A model generated the notes under the pieces. The model worked only from the letters and a program-made list of their open reading frames with translations, had not been told where the DNA came from and did not search any database. A program made the translations under genes and the position numbers. Positions 24,853-33,710 of a stretch of 37,533 nt of DNA are shown piece by piece (position 1 is the stretch's first letter; each line of letters begins with the position of its first letter). The stretch spans positions 1-37,533 of the forward strand of contig JAZNBI010000095.1 in assembly GCA_045586995.1 (NCBI GenBank), given 5' to 3'. Source of the DNA: JAZNBI01 sp045586995 (GTDB lineage: Bacteria; Bacillota; Clostridia; Oscillospirales; CAG-272).

Positions 24853-24881
24853 ATTATATCACATATTATTATTCATGTCAA
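24853..24881 (-). promoter_or_regulatory. Consensus sigma-A promoter facing nagB
   Basis: Minus strand TTGACA (24876-24881), 17-bp spacer, TATAAT (24853-24858): a full consensus match. The only downstream gene on this strand is nagB. Confidence 0.75.
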
Positions 24882-24946
24882 TAAAAAATTTTTGATGCTA
24901 AAATAACGGTACGCTCGAATATTGCTTTCTTTATATTATAATAATA

Positions 24947-24975
24947 TTGACACTGTTTGTTTTGTATGTTATAAT
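24947..24975 (+). promoter_or_regulatory. Consensus sigma-A promoter of the miaB operon
   Basis: TTGACA (24947-24952), 17-bp spacer, TATAAT (24970-24975), about 60 bp upstream of miaB. It is divergent from the nagB promoter. Confidence 0.85.
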
Positions 24976-25036
24976 TATTTGTTAGAATTATTTATAGTTC
25001 TACTCAGCTTGCTTTGCTATACACGAAAGGTAAATT

Positions 25037-26467
25037 ATGTGCTCGGAAAAGGTTTTTGACAAGGAAAACTTGAATTTTGAAATGACAAGAGAATATATAG
25101 AAAAGGTCAAAAGGTTTAGCCGTGATTTTTTAAAATCACACGCTCGCACGCCAAAGGCATTCGTGCTGACTCTCGGATGTCAGCAAAACGAAGCCGACAG
25201 CGAAAAAATTGCCGGCATGGCAGAACAAATGGGCTATGAAATGGTTGATGCACCCGAAAAAGCCGACCTTATCATGGTAAATACCTGTGCAATACGCGAG
25301 CACGCCGAGCAAAGAGTGCTTTCGCTCGTCGGACAGTACAAGCATCTTAAGGCGGCAAACTCCGAATTGATCATAGGGGTGTGCGGCTGTATGGTCGTTC
25401 AGGAGCATCGCAGAAATGATTTGAAATTTAAATATCCTTACGTAGATATTGTGTTCGGCACATCATCGCTTCATCGCTTTCCGCAAATTTTATGTGAAAA
25501 GCTCGAGCGTGGAAAACGCATTTTCTTTAAAGAAGAAAATGTCAGCGCGGTTGCGGAGGGAATTCCGATTCGACGCGAATCAAAATATCGCGCTTGGGTC
25601 AGTATAATGTATGGATGCAACAATTTTTGCTCATATTGTATCGTTCCGTACGTACGCGGACGCGAAAGAAGCCGCTTAAAGAATGATATCGTAAACGAGG
25701 TCAGATCGCTTGTTGAACAGGGATATAAGGATATTACGCTTTTGGGGCAGAACGTTAATTCCTATGGTAAGGATACGGGCGAAAACTGTGATTTTGCAGA
25801 CCTTTTGACAGAGCTTTCCGCCATAGAAGGGGATTATTATTTGCGTTTTATGACAAGCCATCCGAAGGACGCGTCAAAAAAGCTTATTGACGTTATGGCA
25901 AAAAATCCTCATATCGCAAAGCATTTTCATCTTCCGTTGCAATCGGGAAGCGACGAGGTGCTGCGTGTGATGAACCGCAAATATGATACAGAAAAATATC
26001 TTTCCACTATCGATTATATGAGAAATAAAATCCCCGATATCGCTATCAGTACCGATATAATAGTCGGATTTCCGGGAGAAACCGAGGATGATTTTGAAAA
26101 AACCTTGGAAATGCTTAAGACGTGTCGCTTTGATATGATTTTTTCTTTCATATATTCTCCGCGAAACGGCACTCCGGCAAGTAAAATGGATTTTCAAATT
26201 CCGCCTGAGGTAAAAAGCGAAAGATTTGAACGCCTGCTTTCGGTACAAAATGAAATTTCATTGGCAAAAAATCAGCCGCTTGTCGGAAAAACGCTTCGTG
26301 TGCTCTGCGATGGCAAAAGCAAGAAAAACGATAATATTTGCAGCGGAAGGACCGAATCTAATAAGATCGTATTTTTCGATGCTGAAGAAAAGGATATCGG
26401 ACAGTTTGTAAACATTAAAATTTCCCGCGCAGATACGTTTGCGTTATACGGAGAAAAAATAAATTGA
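25037..26467 (+). CDS. miaB: tRNA-2-methylthio-N6-dimethylallyladenosine synthase
   Basis: Radical-SAM enzyme that adds a methylthio group to i6A37 in tRNAs reading codons that start with U. In 476 residues: the N-terminal UPF0004 domain with cluster cysteines Cys48 (LGCQQN), Cys84 (VNTCAIRE) and Cys118 (GCM); the radical-SAM motif Cys194, Cys198, Cys201 (GCNNFCSYC); and a C-terminal TRAM domain. CQQN and the length favour MiaB over MtaB or RimO. It has 36 extra residues at the N-terminus, as is usual in Clostridia. It leads a seven-gene operon with mismatch repair and tgt. Confidence 0.95.
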   Translation: MCSEKVFDKENLNFEMTREYIEKVKRFSRDFLKSHARTPKAFVLTLGCQQNEADSEKIAGMAEQMGYEMVDAPEKADLIMVNTCAIREHAEQRVLSLVGQYKHLKAANSELIIGVCGCMVVQEHRRNDLKFKYPYVDIVFGTSSLHRFPQILCEKLERGKRIFFKEENVSAVAEGIPIRRESKYRAWVSIMYGCNNFCSYCIVPYVRGRERSRLKNDIVNEVRSLVEQGYKDITLLGQNVNSYGKDTGENCDFADLLTELSAIEGDYYLRFMTSHPKDASKKLIDVMAKNPHIAKHFHLPLQSGSDEVLRVMNRKYDTEKYLSTIDYMRNKIPDIAISTDIIVGFPGETEDDFEKTLEMLKTCRFDMIFSFIYSPRNGTPASKMDFQIPPEVKSERFERLLSVQNEISLAKNQPLVGKTLRVLCDGKSKKNDNICSGRTESNKIVFFDAEEKDIGQFVNIKISRADTFALYGEKIN

Positions 26468-26487
26468 TTTAAAAAGGAATAAGAGAA

Positions 26488-26880
26488 ATGGAAATTATGG
26501 AAATTGCCGCATTGCTCGGTCAAAAACTTAAAGAAGACGCTCGCCTTGTAAAGCTTGAAGAAGCAAGAAAGGCATACGAGGGCTCAAAGGAGCTCCAAAA
26601 GAATATGCTCGAATATGAGGTTCAGCAGAAAGCGCTTCAATCCGAGGTTACAAAAGAGGACAAGGATACTCATTTTATTGAGATCATTCAAAAGAGAATA
26701 GACGAGCTTTATAACGCTATTACCAAGGATCCGGTTTTTATGAATTTGAATGATATTCAATCCGAGGTTAACGAGCTTATGAACGAGGTCAATAATACCA
26801 TTATGTTCAACATTACGGGAGAAACTCCCTGCACGCACGATTGTTCTACCTGCGGCGGAGGATGCGGACACCATCACTGA
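26488..26880 (+). CDS. YlbF family regulator with C-terminal Cys/His tail
   Basis: 130 residues, mostly long amphipathic helices matching the YlbF/YmcA (Com_YlbF) family. The C-terminus CTHDCSTCGGGCGHHH has four Cys and several His. In Bacillus, YlbF, YmcA and YaaT form a complex (RicF, RicA, RicT) with Fe-S clusters that influences RNA processing and development. The tail here could supply cluster ligands. It starts 20 bp after miaB and 32 bp before mutS; the link with a Fe-S tRNA-modifying enzyme is suggestive. AAGGA lies 9 bp before the ATG. Confidence 0.88.
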   Translation: MEIMEIAALLGQKLKEDARLVKLEEARKAYEGSKELQKNMLEYEVQQKALQSEVTKEDKDTHFIEIIQKRIDELYNAITKDPVFMNLNDIQSEVNELMNEVNNTIMFNITGETPCTHDCSTCGGGCGHHH

Positions 26881-26912
26881 TTTTAATTAGAACTTAAAGG
26901 CGGGGTATTTTT

Positions 26913-29507
26913 ATGACACCAATGATGGAACAGTATTTTGAAATTAAAAATCAATATAAAGACTATCTTTTGTTCTATCGTCTTGGAGATTTTTACGAGA
27001 TGTTCTTTGATGACGCTATAATTGGCTCCAGAGAGCTTGATCTTACGCTGACAGGCAGAGATTGCGGAGAAAAAGAACGCGCTCCCATGTGCGGAGTACC
27101 TTTCCACAGTGCAGAGAGCTATATAGGCAGGCTTATTGAAAAGGGGTATAAGGTGGCAATATGCGAACAAACCGAAGACCCTGCACTTGCCAAAGGACTT
27201 GTAAAAAGAGAGGTTGTTCGTGTCATCACTCCCGGTACCGTGATTGAAAGCAATCTGCTTTCCGAAACCAAAAATAACTATATATGTTCGCTCTATATGT
27301 GTGACGACGAATTCGGAATTTGCTTTGCTGATGTTTCGACAGCAATATTTTTGGCGACATCTTTTTCGGGTGCGGGCGCGCTTCAGCGTTTGCAAAACGA
27401 GTTGGGTACCTATCTTCCTCGAGAGGTAATTACCAATCTCGGACGCCCGAATTTTGAAGATACGGCAGATTTCATAACCTCACGAATCGGAGCTATGCTG
27501 AATGATAATCAAATGATTCGTTTTGATTATTATAACGCTCTCGACGCGGTAAAAAAGCAGTTTGCGGATTCGATTGACGAATCCGTACTGTCAAACCGTG
27601 CTATTGTGTGTGCAATAGGCGGGTTGCTTAATTATATCTCAGAGATGCATAAATCCGACATTTCGTATATAAAGAATATAAATATTTATTCCGACAGTCA
27701 ATATTTGCAGCTTGATATGAATACCCGTCGCAATCTCGAGCTTATCGAAACTATGCGTACACGAGAAAAAAGAGGGACTTTACTTTGGGTGTTGGATAAA
27801 ACACGTACCGCATCGGGCGCTCGTATGCTCAGAAATTGGATCGAGCACCCGTTGCTCAGCACATCTCAAATCGTGAAGCGTCAGCAAGCCGTACAGGAAT
27901 TTTTCGGCAATTATATGCTGCGCGAGGAAATAGGCGATCTGTTGTCTAACGTTATGGACCTCGAGCGTATTTTGACCAAAATTATATACGGTACAGCCAA
28001 CGCAAAGGAGCTGCGTGCGGTTTGTCAGAGCGCATCGGTTCTTCCCGATATAAAAAGAAAGCTTGAAGCGTGCAAAAGTGCCGAGCTTATGAGTATTTAC
28101 GTTAATCTCGACGTGCTTGATGATATTTATGAGTGTATTGATTCCTCAATCGTAGACGATCCCCCTTTTATTACGCGAGAGGGCGGAATTATAAGAGAGG
28201 GATATGATAAGGACGTCGATTATCTGCGCTCGGTGATGAACGACGGAAAGTCGTGGATAGATAATATTCTGGTGCAGGAACGCGAAAAAACCGGAATAAA
28301 AACGATGAAGATCGGATATAACAAGGTTTTTGGTTATTATATAGAAGTCACAAAATCCTTGGTCGGACAGGTGCCCGACAGATACATAAGAAAGCAGACG
28401 CTTTCAAATTGCGAAAGATATATAACGCACGAGCTAAAGGATATGGAAGCCACCATACTCGGAGCTTCGGACAAGCTCTGTGCTCTTGAATATGAGATCT
28501 TTCAAAAAATCCGCGCGTTCGTTGCCGATAACAGCGCGAGAATTCAACAAACCGCATTTTTGCTTGCCGAGGTGGATTCTTATCTAAGCTTGGCAAATGT
28601 GGCGGCGAGAAATAAATATGTTTGCCCCGAGGTCGATGCTACCGATATAATCGATATCAAGGACGGACGGCATCCCGTGGTTGAGCAGTTTGTTAAACAG
28701 TCCTATTTTGTGCCTAATGACGTGCATTTGGATACGGCTCAAAATCAAATTATGCTTATTACAGGCCCCAATATGGCGGGAAAATCCACTTATATGCGCC
28801 AGGTCGCCCTTATCGTGATAATGGCACAAATCGGTTCGTTTGTTCCTGCAAGCGAAGCTCGTATCGGCATCGTTGACAAGGTGTTCACGCGCGTGGGCGC
28901 TTCGGATGATTTGGCGTCGGGACAGTCAACCTTTATGCTTGAAATGAACGAGGTTGCCTATATACTTAAAAACGCAACTCAAAAAAGCTTGATCATATAC
29001 GATGAGGTTGGACGCGGAACAAGTACGTTTGACGGTATGAGCATCGCTCGCGCTATCGTTGAATATACCAACAGCAAAAAAATCGGCGCTAAAACTCTTT
29101 TCGCCACTCACTATCACGAGCTTACCTCTCTTGAGGACGAGCTTTCGGGCGTGGTTAATTACAATATTGCCGCCAAAAAGAGAGGCGACGACATAATTTT
29201 CCTGCGTAAAATCGTGCGTGGCTCAACCGATGACAGCTACGGTATTGAGGTTGCAAAGCTTGCAGGCGTACCCAAAGAGGTTATCAAGCGCGCAAAGGAA
29301 ATACTTTCGGTTATTGAAAGGACGTCAAAGAATTTGCGTACAGCCGAGCAGGACGAGATTGCATTGCAGCAGGACGAACAAATAATTACGTTTGATACAG
29401 TATTGCAGGAAAGTGTTATTGAAGAAATAAAGCAGATCGACATAAACACGCTTTCTCCATACGAGGCGATCTCATTTTTGTTTGAGATTCAAAGAAAATT
29501 GAAATAA
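26913..29507 (+). CDS. mutS: DNA mismatch repair protein MutS
   Basis: Recognises mismatches and small loops and recruits MutL. The 864-residue protein has the mismatch-binding motif GDFYEMF near residue 28, the connector, lever and clamp domains, then the ATPase with Walker A GPNMAGKST (618-626), Walker B-type LIIYDEVGRGTSTFDG, and ATHYHEL. The C-terminus ends in a helix-turn-helix-like LSPYEAISFLFEIQRKL. All key residues are present and length is standard for MutS1. mutL follows after 24 bp. Confidence 0.98.
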   Translation: MTPMMEQYFEIKNQYKDYLLFYRLGDFYEMFFDDAIIGSRELDLTLTGRDCGEKERAPMCGVPFHSAESYIGRLIEKGYKVAICEQTEDPALAKGLVKREVVRVITPGTVIESNLLSETKNNYICSLYMCDDEFGICFADVSTAIFLATSFSGAGALQRLQNELGTYLPREVITNLGRPNFEDTADFITSRIGAMLNDNQMIRFDYYNALDAVKKQFADSIDESVLSNRAIVCAIGGLLNYISEMHKSDISYIKNINIYSDSQYLQLDMNTRRNLELIETMRTREKRGTLLWVLDKTRTASGARMLRNWIEHPLLSTSQIVKRQQAVQEFFGNYMLREEIGDLLSNVMDLERILTKIIYGTANAKELRAVCQSASVLPDIKRKLEACKSAELMSIYVNLDVLDDIYECIDSSIVDDPPFITREGGIIREGYDKDVDYLRSVMNDGKSWIDNILVQEREKTGIKTMKIGYNKVFGYYIEVTKSLVGQVPDRYIRKQTLSNCERYITHELKDMEATILGASDKLCALEYEIFQKIRAFVADNSARIQQTAFLLAEVDSYLSLANVAARNKYVCPEVDATDIIDIKDGRHPVVEQFVKQSYFVPNDVHLDTAQNQIMLITGPNMAGKSTYMRQVALIVIMAQIGSFVPASEARIGIVDKVFTRVGASDDLASGQSTFMLEMNEVAYILKNATQKSLIIYDEVGRGTSTFDGMSIARAIVEYTNSKKIGAKTLFATHYHELTSLEDELSGVVNYNIAAKKRGDDIIFLRKIVRGSTDDSYGIEVAKLAGVPKEVIKRAKEILSVIERTSKNLRTAEQDEIALQQDEQIITFDTVLQESVIEEIKQIDINTLSPYEAISFLFEIQRKLK

Positions 29508-29531
29508 AATACAGGAAAGGGGGTATTCTTT

Positions 29532-31532
29532 ATGGGAAAAATAAACGTTTTAGCCATATCTGTTGCGAATTTAATTGCCGCAGGAGAGGTCGTAGACCGA
29601 CCTGCCTCGGTTATCAAGGAATTGCTTGAAAACGCAATAGACTCGGGCGCAAATTCGATAACTGTAGAGATAAATAACGGCGGCGTTACGTTTATGCGGG
29701 TAAGCGATAACGGTTGCGGCATTGAGCCCGAGGACCTTCCCGTTGCGGTCAGACGACACGCGACCAGTAAGATAAAGGATGCCCACGACCTCGAGAAAAT
29801 AATGACGCTTGGATTTCGCGGCGAAGCTCTTGCGGCAATCGCATCGGTGTCCAATATGAGGATCATATCAAAACAAAAGAACGCCGAATACGGCGCTATG
29901 CTTGAGGTGTCGGCAGGTAATATAGTTTCGCTTTCCGAGCGAGGATGCTCAGACGGCACAACGGTTATTGTCGAGGAGCTTTTTGCAAACGTTCCCGCGC
30001 GCCGTAAGTTCTTAAAAAAAGATCTAAGTGAGGCAATTGCGGTTGCCGCCATAGTCGAAAAAGTTGCGCTTTCGCGCCCCGACATATCATTCAGGTTTAT
30101 TTCGGACGGCAATTTAAAGCTTGAATCATCGGGTGACGGAAATCTCAAAAACACCATATATTCGATTTTCGGCAAGGATTTTGCATCTAAGCTTATCGAA
30201 GTAAACGGAAATATTGACGGTATAGCTATAAACGGCTTTGTCGGGCGTTCTGACAATGTCAAGTCAAACAGAAATTCTCAAAATTTTTTCATCAACGGCA
30301 GATATGTTAAAAATAAAACTATGACAGCCGCTTTGGAGCAAGCTTTTTGCTCGTATCTTCCGTCGGAAAAATTTCCTTGCTGTGTTTTATTTATAACCTT
30401 AAATCCTTCTGTGGTGGACGTTAACGTCCATCCTTCAAAGCTTGAGGTTAAGTTTTCAAACGAGAAGCCGATTTTTGAGCTTGTTTATTATTCGGTGCGC
30501 TCGGCGCTTGAACAAAATACCGGCCGCCCTTCGGTTAACCTTGAAAGATTGCCGAGTCAAGGAAGCGCAGGAAAGGTGCTTTCTCCTTTTGTGCCTATCG
30601 ACGACGGAAAACGCGAATCAATGAAAAAAATGCAGTTGAGCTATGACGATATTCCCATAAGATCATCCGCGTCGAATGATTTTACGCAAAAATCGGAGCT
30701 GAATCTCTTTGCTGATATACAAAAGCAAAAACAAAGTCTAACCGAGGAGAAAACTTCGGAAGAAAAAGATAAAGAATGTCAAAGCACTCTTGATCTGGGG
30801 GATAATTATACTGCCGAGCAGTATATCCGAGATTTTATAAATCCGCTTAACGAGGGTAAAATATCCTGTCCGATTCAGCTTATCGATAATCTTGAGGACC
30901 AATCAAGCGAAGCTGAGCTTGAAGCATTAAATTCGCCCGAGTCGGAGCCGACCTTCTCTTGGCAGATCGTCGGAGAGGTTTTCAACTCATACATAATCGT
31001 GCAGCTTGAAGATAAAATGTTAATTGTAGATAAGCACGCCGCGCACGAGCGTATTATCTTTGAGGAGCTCAAGGCAAAAATGAACTCGGCTCTTCATTCC
31101 TCGGAATTGCTCATTGTTCCTATTGAGGTTATGCTGACCTCGTCGGAGATTGAAATAATCAAACAATACCGAACGGAAATTGAAGCTATCGGCTTCGGAT
31201 TTGAAGAAAAAGCATATTCTTTGAATATAAATATGCTGCCGAGCGGAATTGCATCGTCGGACGTGGCGGATATTTTCCAGACCTTTGCAGATAATATACT
31301 TAATTCAACCGGAAGCGCTACGATTACAAGGGATATTATCTTTGAAAAAGCGCTTTATCAGGTTGCCTGTAAGGCGGCTGTTAAAGCGGGAAGGGCATAT
31401 CCCGAGGGCTATAATAATTGGATAGTTGACAAGCTGATGCGCATAAAAGATATTACCGTTTGCCCGCACGGCAGACCTGTGGCTATGGAAATGAGCAAAA
31501 AAGCGTTGGACAGACAGTTTGAAAGAACGTAA
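29532..31532 (+). CDS. mutL: DNA mismatch repair endonuclease MutL
   Basis: ATPase and nicking endonuclease that acts after MutS. The 666-residue protein has the GHKL ATPase motifs LIAAGEVVDRP, ELLENAIDSGA, DNGCGI, TSKI and GFRGEAL. After a variable linker (about 360-470) comes the C-terminal domain with the metal-binding endonuclease motif DKHAAHERIIFEE, then ACKAAVKAG and CPHGRP. This is the nuclease-active form found in bacteria without MutH. The first motif has Lys where many have Gln. It lies between mutS and tgt. Confidence 0.97.
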   Translation: MGKINVLAISVANLIAAGEVVDRPASVIKELLENAIDSGANSITVEINNGGVTFMRVSDNGCGIEPEDLPVAVRRHATSKIKDAHDLEKIMTLGFRGEALAAIASVSNMRIISKQKNAEYGAMLEVSAGNIVSLSERGCSDGTTVIVEELFANVPARRKFLKKDLSEAIAVAAIVEKVALSRPDISFRFISDGNLKLESSGDGNLKNTIYSIFGKDFASKLIEVNGNIDGIAINGFVGRSDNVKSNRNSQNFFINGRYVKNKTMTAALEQAFCSYLPSEKFPCCVLFITLNPSVVDVNVHPSKLEVKFSNEKPIFELVYYSVRSALEQNTGRPSVNLERLPSQGSAGKVLSPFVPIDDGKRESMKKMQLSYDDIPIRSSASNDFTQKSELNLFADIQKQKQSLTEEKTSEEKDKECQSTLDLGDNYTAEQYIRDFINPLNEGKISCPIQLIDNLEDQSSEAELEALNSPESEPTFSWQIVGEVFNSYIIVQLEDKMLIVDKHAAHERIIFEELKAKMNSALHSSELLIVPIEVMLTSSEIEIIKQYRTEIEAIGFGFEEKAYSLNINMLPSGIASSDVADIFQTFADNILNSTGSATITRDIIFEKALYQVACKAAVKAGRAYPEGYNNWIVDKLMRIKDITVCPHGRPVAMEMSKKALDRQFERT

Positions 31533-31566
31533 ATTGAACTAAAATCCTATTTAGAAAGGTTAATCA

Positions 31567-32703
31567 ATGTTTGATATTTTATTTGTTGAGGGAAAAGCGC
31601 GACGCGGAGTTTTACATACCGTGCACGGAGATATACAGACGCCTGTCTTTATGAACGTAGGAACGTGCGCCGCTATTAAGGGCGGTGTTTCCACCGTTGA
31701 GTTAAAGGAGATCGGATGTCAGGTGGAGCTTTCGAATACCTACCACCTGTCGTTGCGTCCGGGTGATGGGCTTATAAGAGATCTGGGCGGAATCAGAAGG
31801 TTTTTTAATTGGGACGGTCCTGTCTTGACCGATAGCGGAGGATTTCAGGTCTTTTCGCTCGCGGCATTGCGTAAGATCACCGAGGAGGGTGTTCGATTTG
31901 CTTCGCACATCGACGGTAAGCGCATTTTTATGGGTCCTGAGGAGAGTATGCAAATTCAATCTAATCTGGCTTCAACGATTGCCATGGCGTTTGATGAGTG
32001 CGTTGAAAATCCCGCTCCGTACGATTATGTCAAGGAGTCTGCCGCAAGAACGTCGAGATGGCTCGTTCGTTGCAAAAACGAAATGGCTCGCCTTAATTCG
32101 TTGCCCGATACGCTCAACCGAAATCAGCTGTTATTCGGTATTAATCAGGGCGGCACGTATGAGGATATTCGTATTGACCATATGAAAACTATAGCCGAGC
32201 TTGATCTTGACGGATATGCAATAGGCGGTCTTGCCGTAGGCGAAGAAACCGAGGATATGTATAGAATAATAGACGCGGTGGAACCGTTTATGCCGTTAAA
32301 TAAGCCGAGATATCTTATGGGTGTCGGAACTCCGGTAAACATTTTGGAGGCGGTGCATCGCGGAGTTGATTTCTTCGACTGCGTTATGCCGAGCCGAAAT
32401 GCGCGTCACGGCAATCTCTTTACTTGGCACGGTAAGATCAATATTCAAAATGAAAGATACGCGCGTGACGAGCGACCGATAGACGAGGGCTGCAACTGTC
32501 CCACCTGCCGTGATTACAGCCGCGCTTATATAAGACATCTTATAAAAGCTAAGGAAGCGCTCGGAATGAGATTGGCGGTTACACACAATCTTTATTTTTA
32601 CAACAACCTTATGCTTGAGATTCGAAAAGCTATCGAAGGCAATTACTTTGAAAGCTTTTATAATAAATACAGAGTTGTATTGGGTCAGCGCTCGGAGGAC
32701 TAA
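31567..32703 (+). CDS. tgt: tRNA-guanine transglycosylase (queuine tRNA-ribosyltransferase)
   Basis: Exchanges guanine 34 for a queuosine precursor in tRNAs for Tyr, His, Asn and Asp. The 378-residue protein has NTYHLSLRPG, the active-site Asp89 in LTDSGGFQVFSL, GINQGG, YAIGGLAVGE, YLMGVGTP, the nucleophile region DCVMPSRNARHG, and a zinc site CNCPTC with a following His. No queuosine synthesis genes are in the window, so the base may be salvaged. It lies 34 bp after mutL, AAAGG before the ATG. Confidence 0.97.
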   Translation: MFDILFVEGKARRGVLHTVHGDIQTPVFMNVGTCAAIKGGVSTVELKEIGCQVELSNTYHLSLRPGDGLIRDLGGIRRFFNWDGPVLTDSGGFQVFSLAALRKITEEGVRFASHIDGKRIFMGPEESMQIQSNLASTIAMAFDECVENPAPYDYVKESAARTSRWLVRCKNEMARLNSLPDTLNRNQLLFGINQGGTYEDIRIDHMKTIAELDLDGYAIGGLAVGEETEDMYRIIDAVEPFMPLNKPRYLMGVGTPVNILEAVHRGVDFFDCVMPSRNARHGNLFTWHGKINIQNERYARDERPIDEGCNCPTCRDYSRAYIRHLIKAKEALGMRLAVTHNLYFYNNLMLEIRKAIEGNYFESFYNKYRVVLGQRSED

Positions 32704-32736
32704 ATTAAAAGATATTTGAACAGGGAGGGCATAATA

Positions 32737-33678
32737 TTGAAAAACAATTTAAAGTTATATATGTTGTCTACGGTTACTGCTCTGTTTTTGTTCGGTATTG
32801 CAGCGTTTTTTATCGTAAACGCAATATTAGGCGCGGATATTGACAGCCCAAACGAGGATATTTTGACAGGAAAAACAGAGCAGTTTGAAATTCCTGAGGC
32901 GTTTGCAAACGTGAGCGCTGAGTCTTTTAATATGTTATTTATACATACCGACGTGTCCCACGAAAAAATCGCTTTGCAGAAAGACGGAGAGCTTTCCTTG
33001 GATTGTGCCGTACTTGTTCGCGTGGACAAGGAACGCGGACAAATTACAAACACTTTTATTCCTTTGAATACCTTGGTGACGTTCGGCGGAAGTAAGGTTT
33101 CGCTTTTCGACGTATACAATGCGCGCGGAATTGATTTTATGTGCGATAAGGTTTATGCCTTGACGGGTATAACAGTTGATCATTACGCGATTATAACCGA
33201 TAAATTTATTGAAAAAACCGTCGAATATTTGGGCGGAATTACTTTTACCGTTACTTCAAAGCTTTCCTGCCCCGACTATGATGACAAAAGCCGAACAGTC
33301 GATATTCCCGCAGGCACGCAAATGCTTGGAGGCAAGGAAGCGGCACTGGTGCTGAGATATTCCAATGTGAATATAGCAGAAGAACGCGAGAAAATGCTGT
33401 TTTCTTTCATTAAAGTCATGGCTTCAAGCCTGTTCAATCCGCAAAACCGCGAAAGCGTTTCTCAACTTTACGACACTTTGGCGGAATATTGTATAACCGA
33501 TTTTTCAAAAGACGTATTTGAAAAAAAATCAGAGCTTTTATTTATGTATCAAAGCTTTACGGTAGAAACGCTCAAGCTTTGCGGAGAATACAGGATTATC
33601 GGCGACGAAAAATATTTTGTCTGCGACACCGAGAAAACCTTGGCGCTATTCTATGATTACAGAAAAATTTATTTTTAA
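32737..33678 (+). CDS. Degenerate LytR-CpsA-Psr (LCP)-like membrane protein
   Basis: 313 residues: one N-terminal transmembrane helix (about residues 8-28, VTALFLFGIAAFFIVNAIL) and an extracellular domain resembling LCP ligases that attach glycopolymers to peptidoglycan (VRVDKERGQITNTFIPLNT, LFDVYNARGIDF, VDHYAIITDKFIEKTVEYLGGITFTV). Key residues are missing: the IPRDT motif reads IPLNT and the expected RSDT-type segment reads LDCAV. It may be an inactive relative with a structural or binding role. The start is TTG at 32737, chosen because AGGGAGG lies 7 bp upstream. It is sandwiched between tgt and glyS in the operon. Confidence 0.75.
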   Translation: MKNNLKLYMLSTVTALFLFGIAAFFIVNAILGADIDSPNEDILTGKTEQFEIPEAFANVSAESFNMLFIHTDVSHEKIALQKDGELSLDCAVLVRVDKERGQITNTFIPLNTLVTFGGSKVSLFDVYNARGIDFMCDKVYALTGITVDHYAIITDKFIEKTVEYLGGITFTVTSKLSCPDYDDKSRTVDIPAGTQMLGGKEAALVLRYSNVNIAEEREKMLFSFIKVMASSLFNPQNRESVSQLYDTLAEYCITDFSKDVFEKKSELLFMYQSFTVETLKLCGEYRIIGDEKYFVCDTEKTLALFYDYRKIYF

Positions 33679-33710
33679 ATAAAATTTAAGCTATACAGAG
33701 GAGAATTCAA

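Noticed and set aside
29489..30262. A 257-codon minus-strand frame opposite mutL
   Set aside because: Ser/Ile-rich antisense shadow of the mutL ATPase domain; no ribosome binding site or domain.
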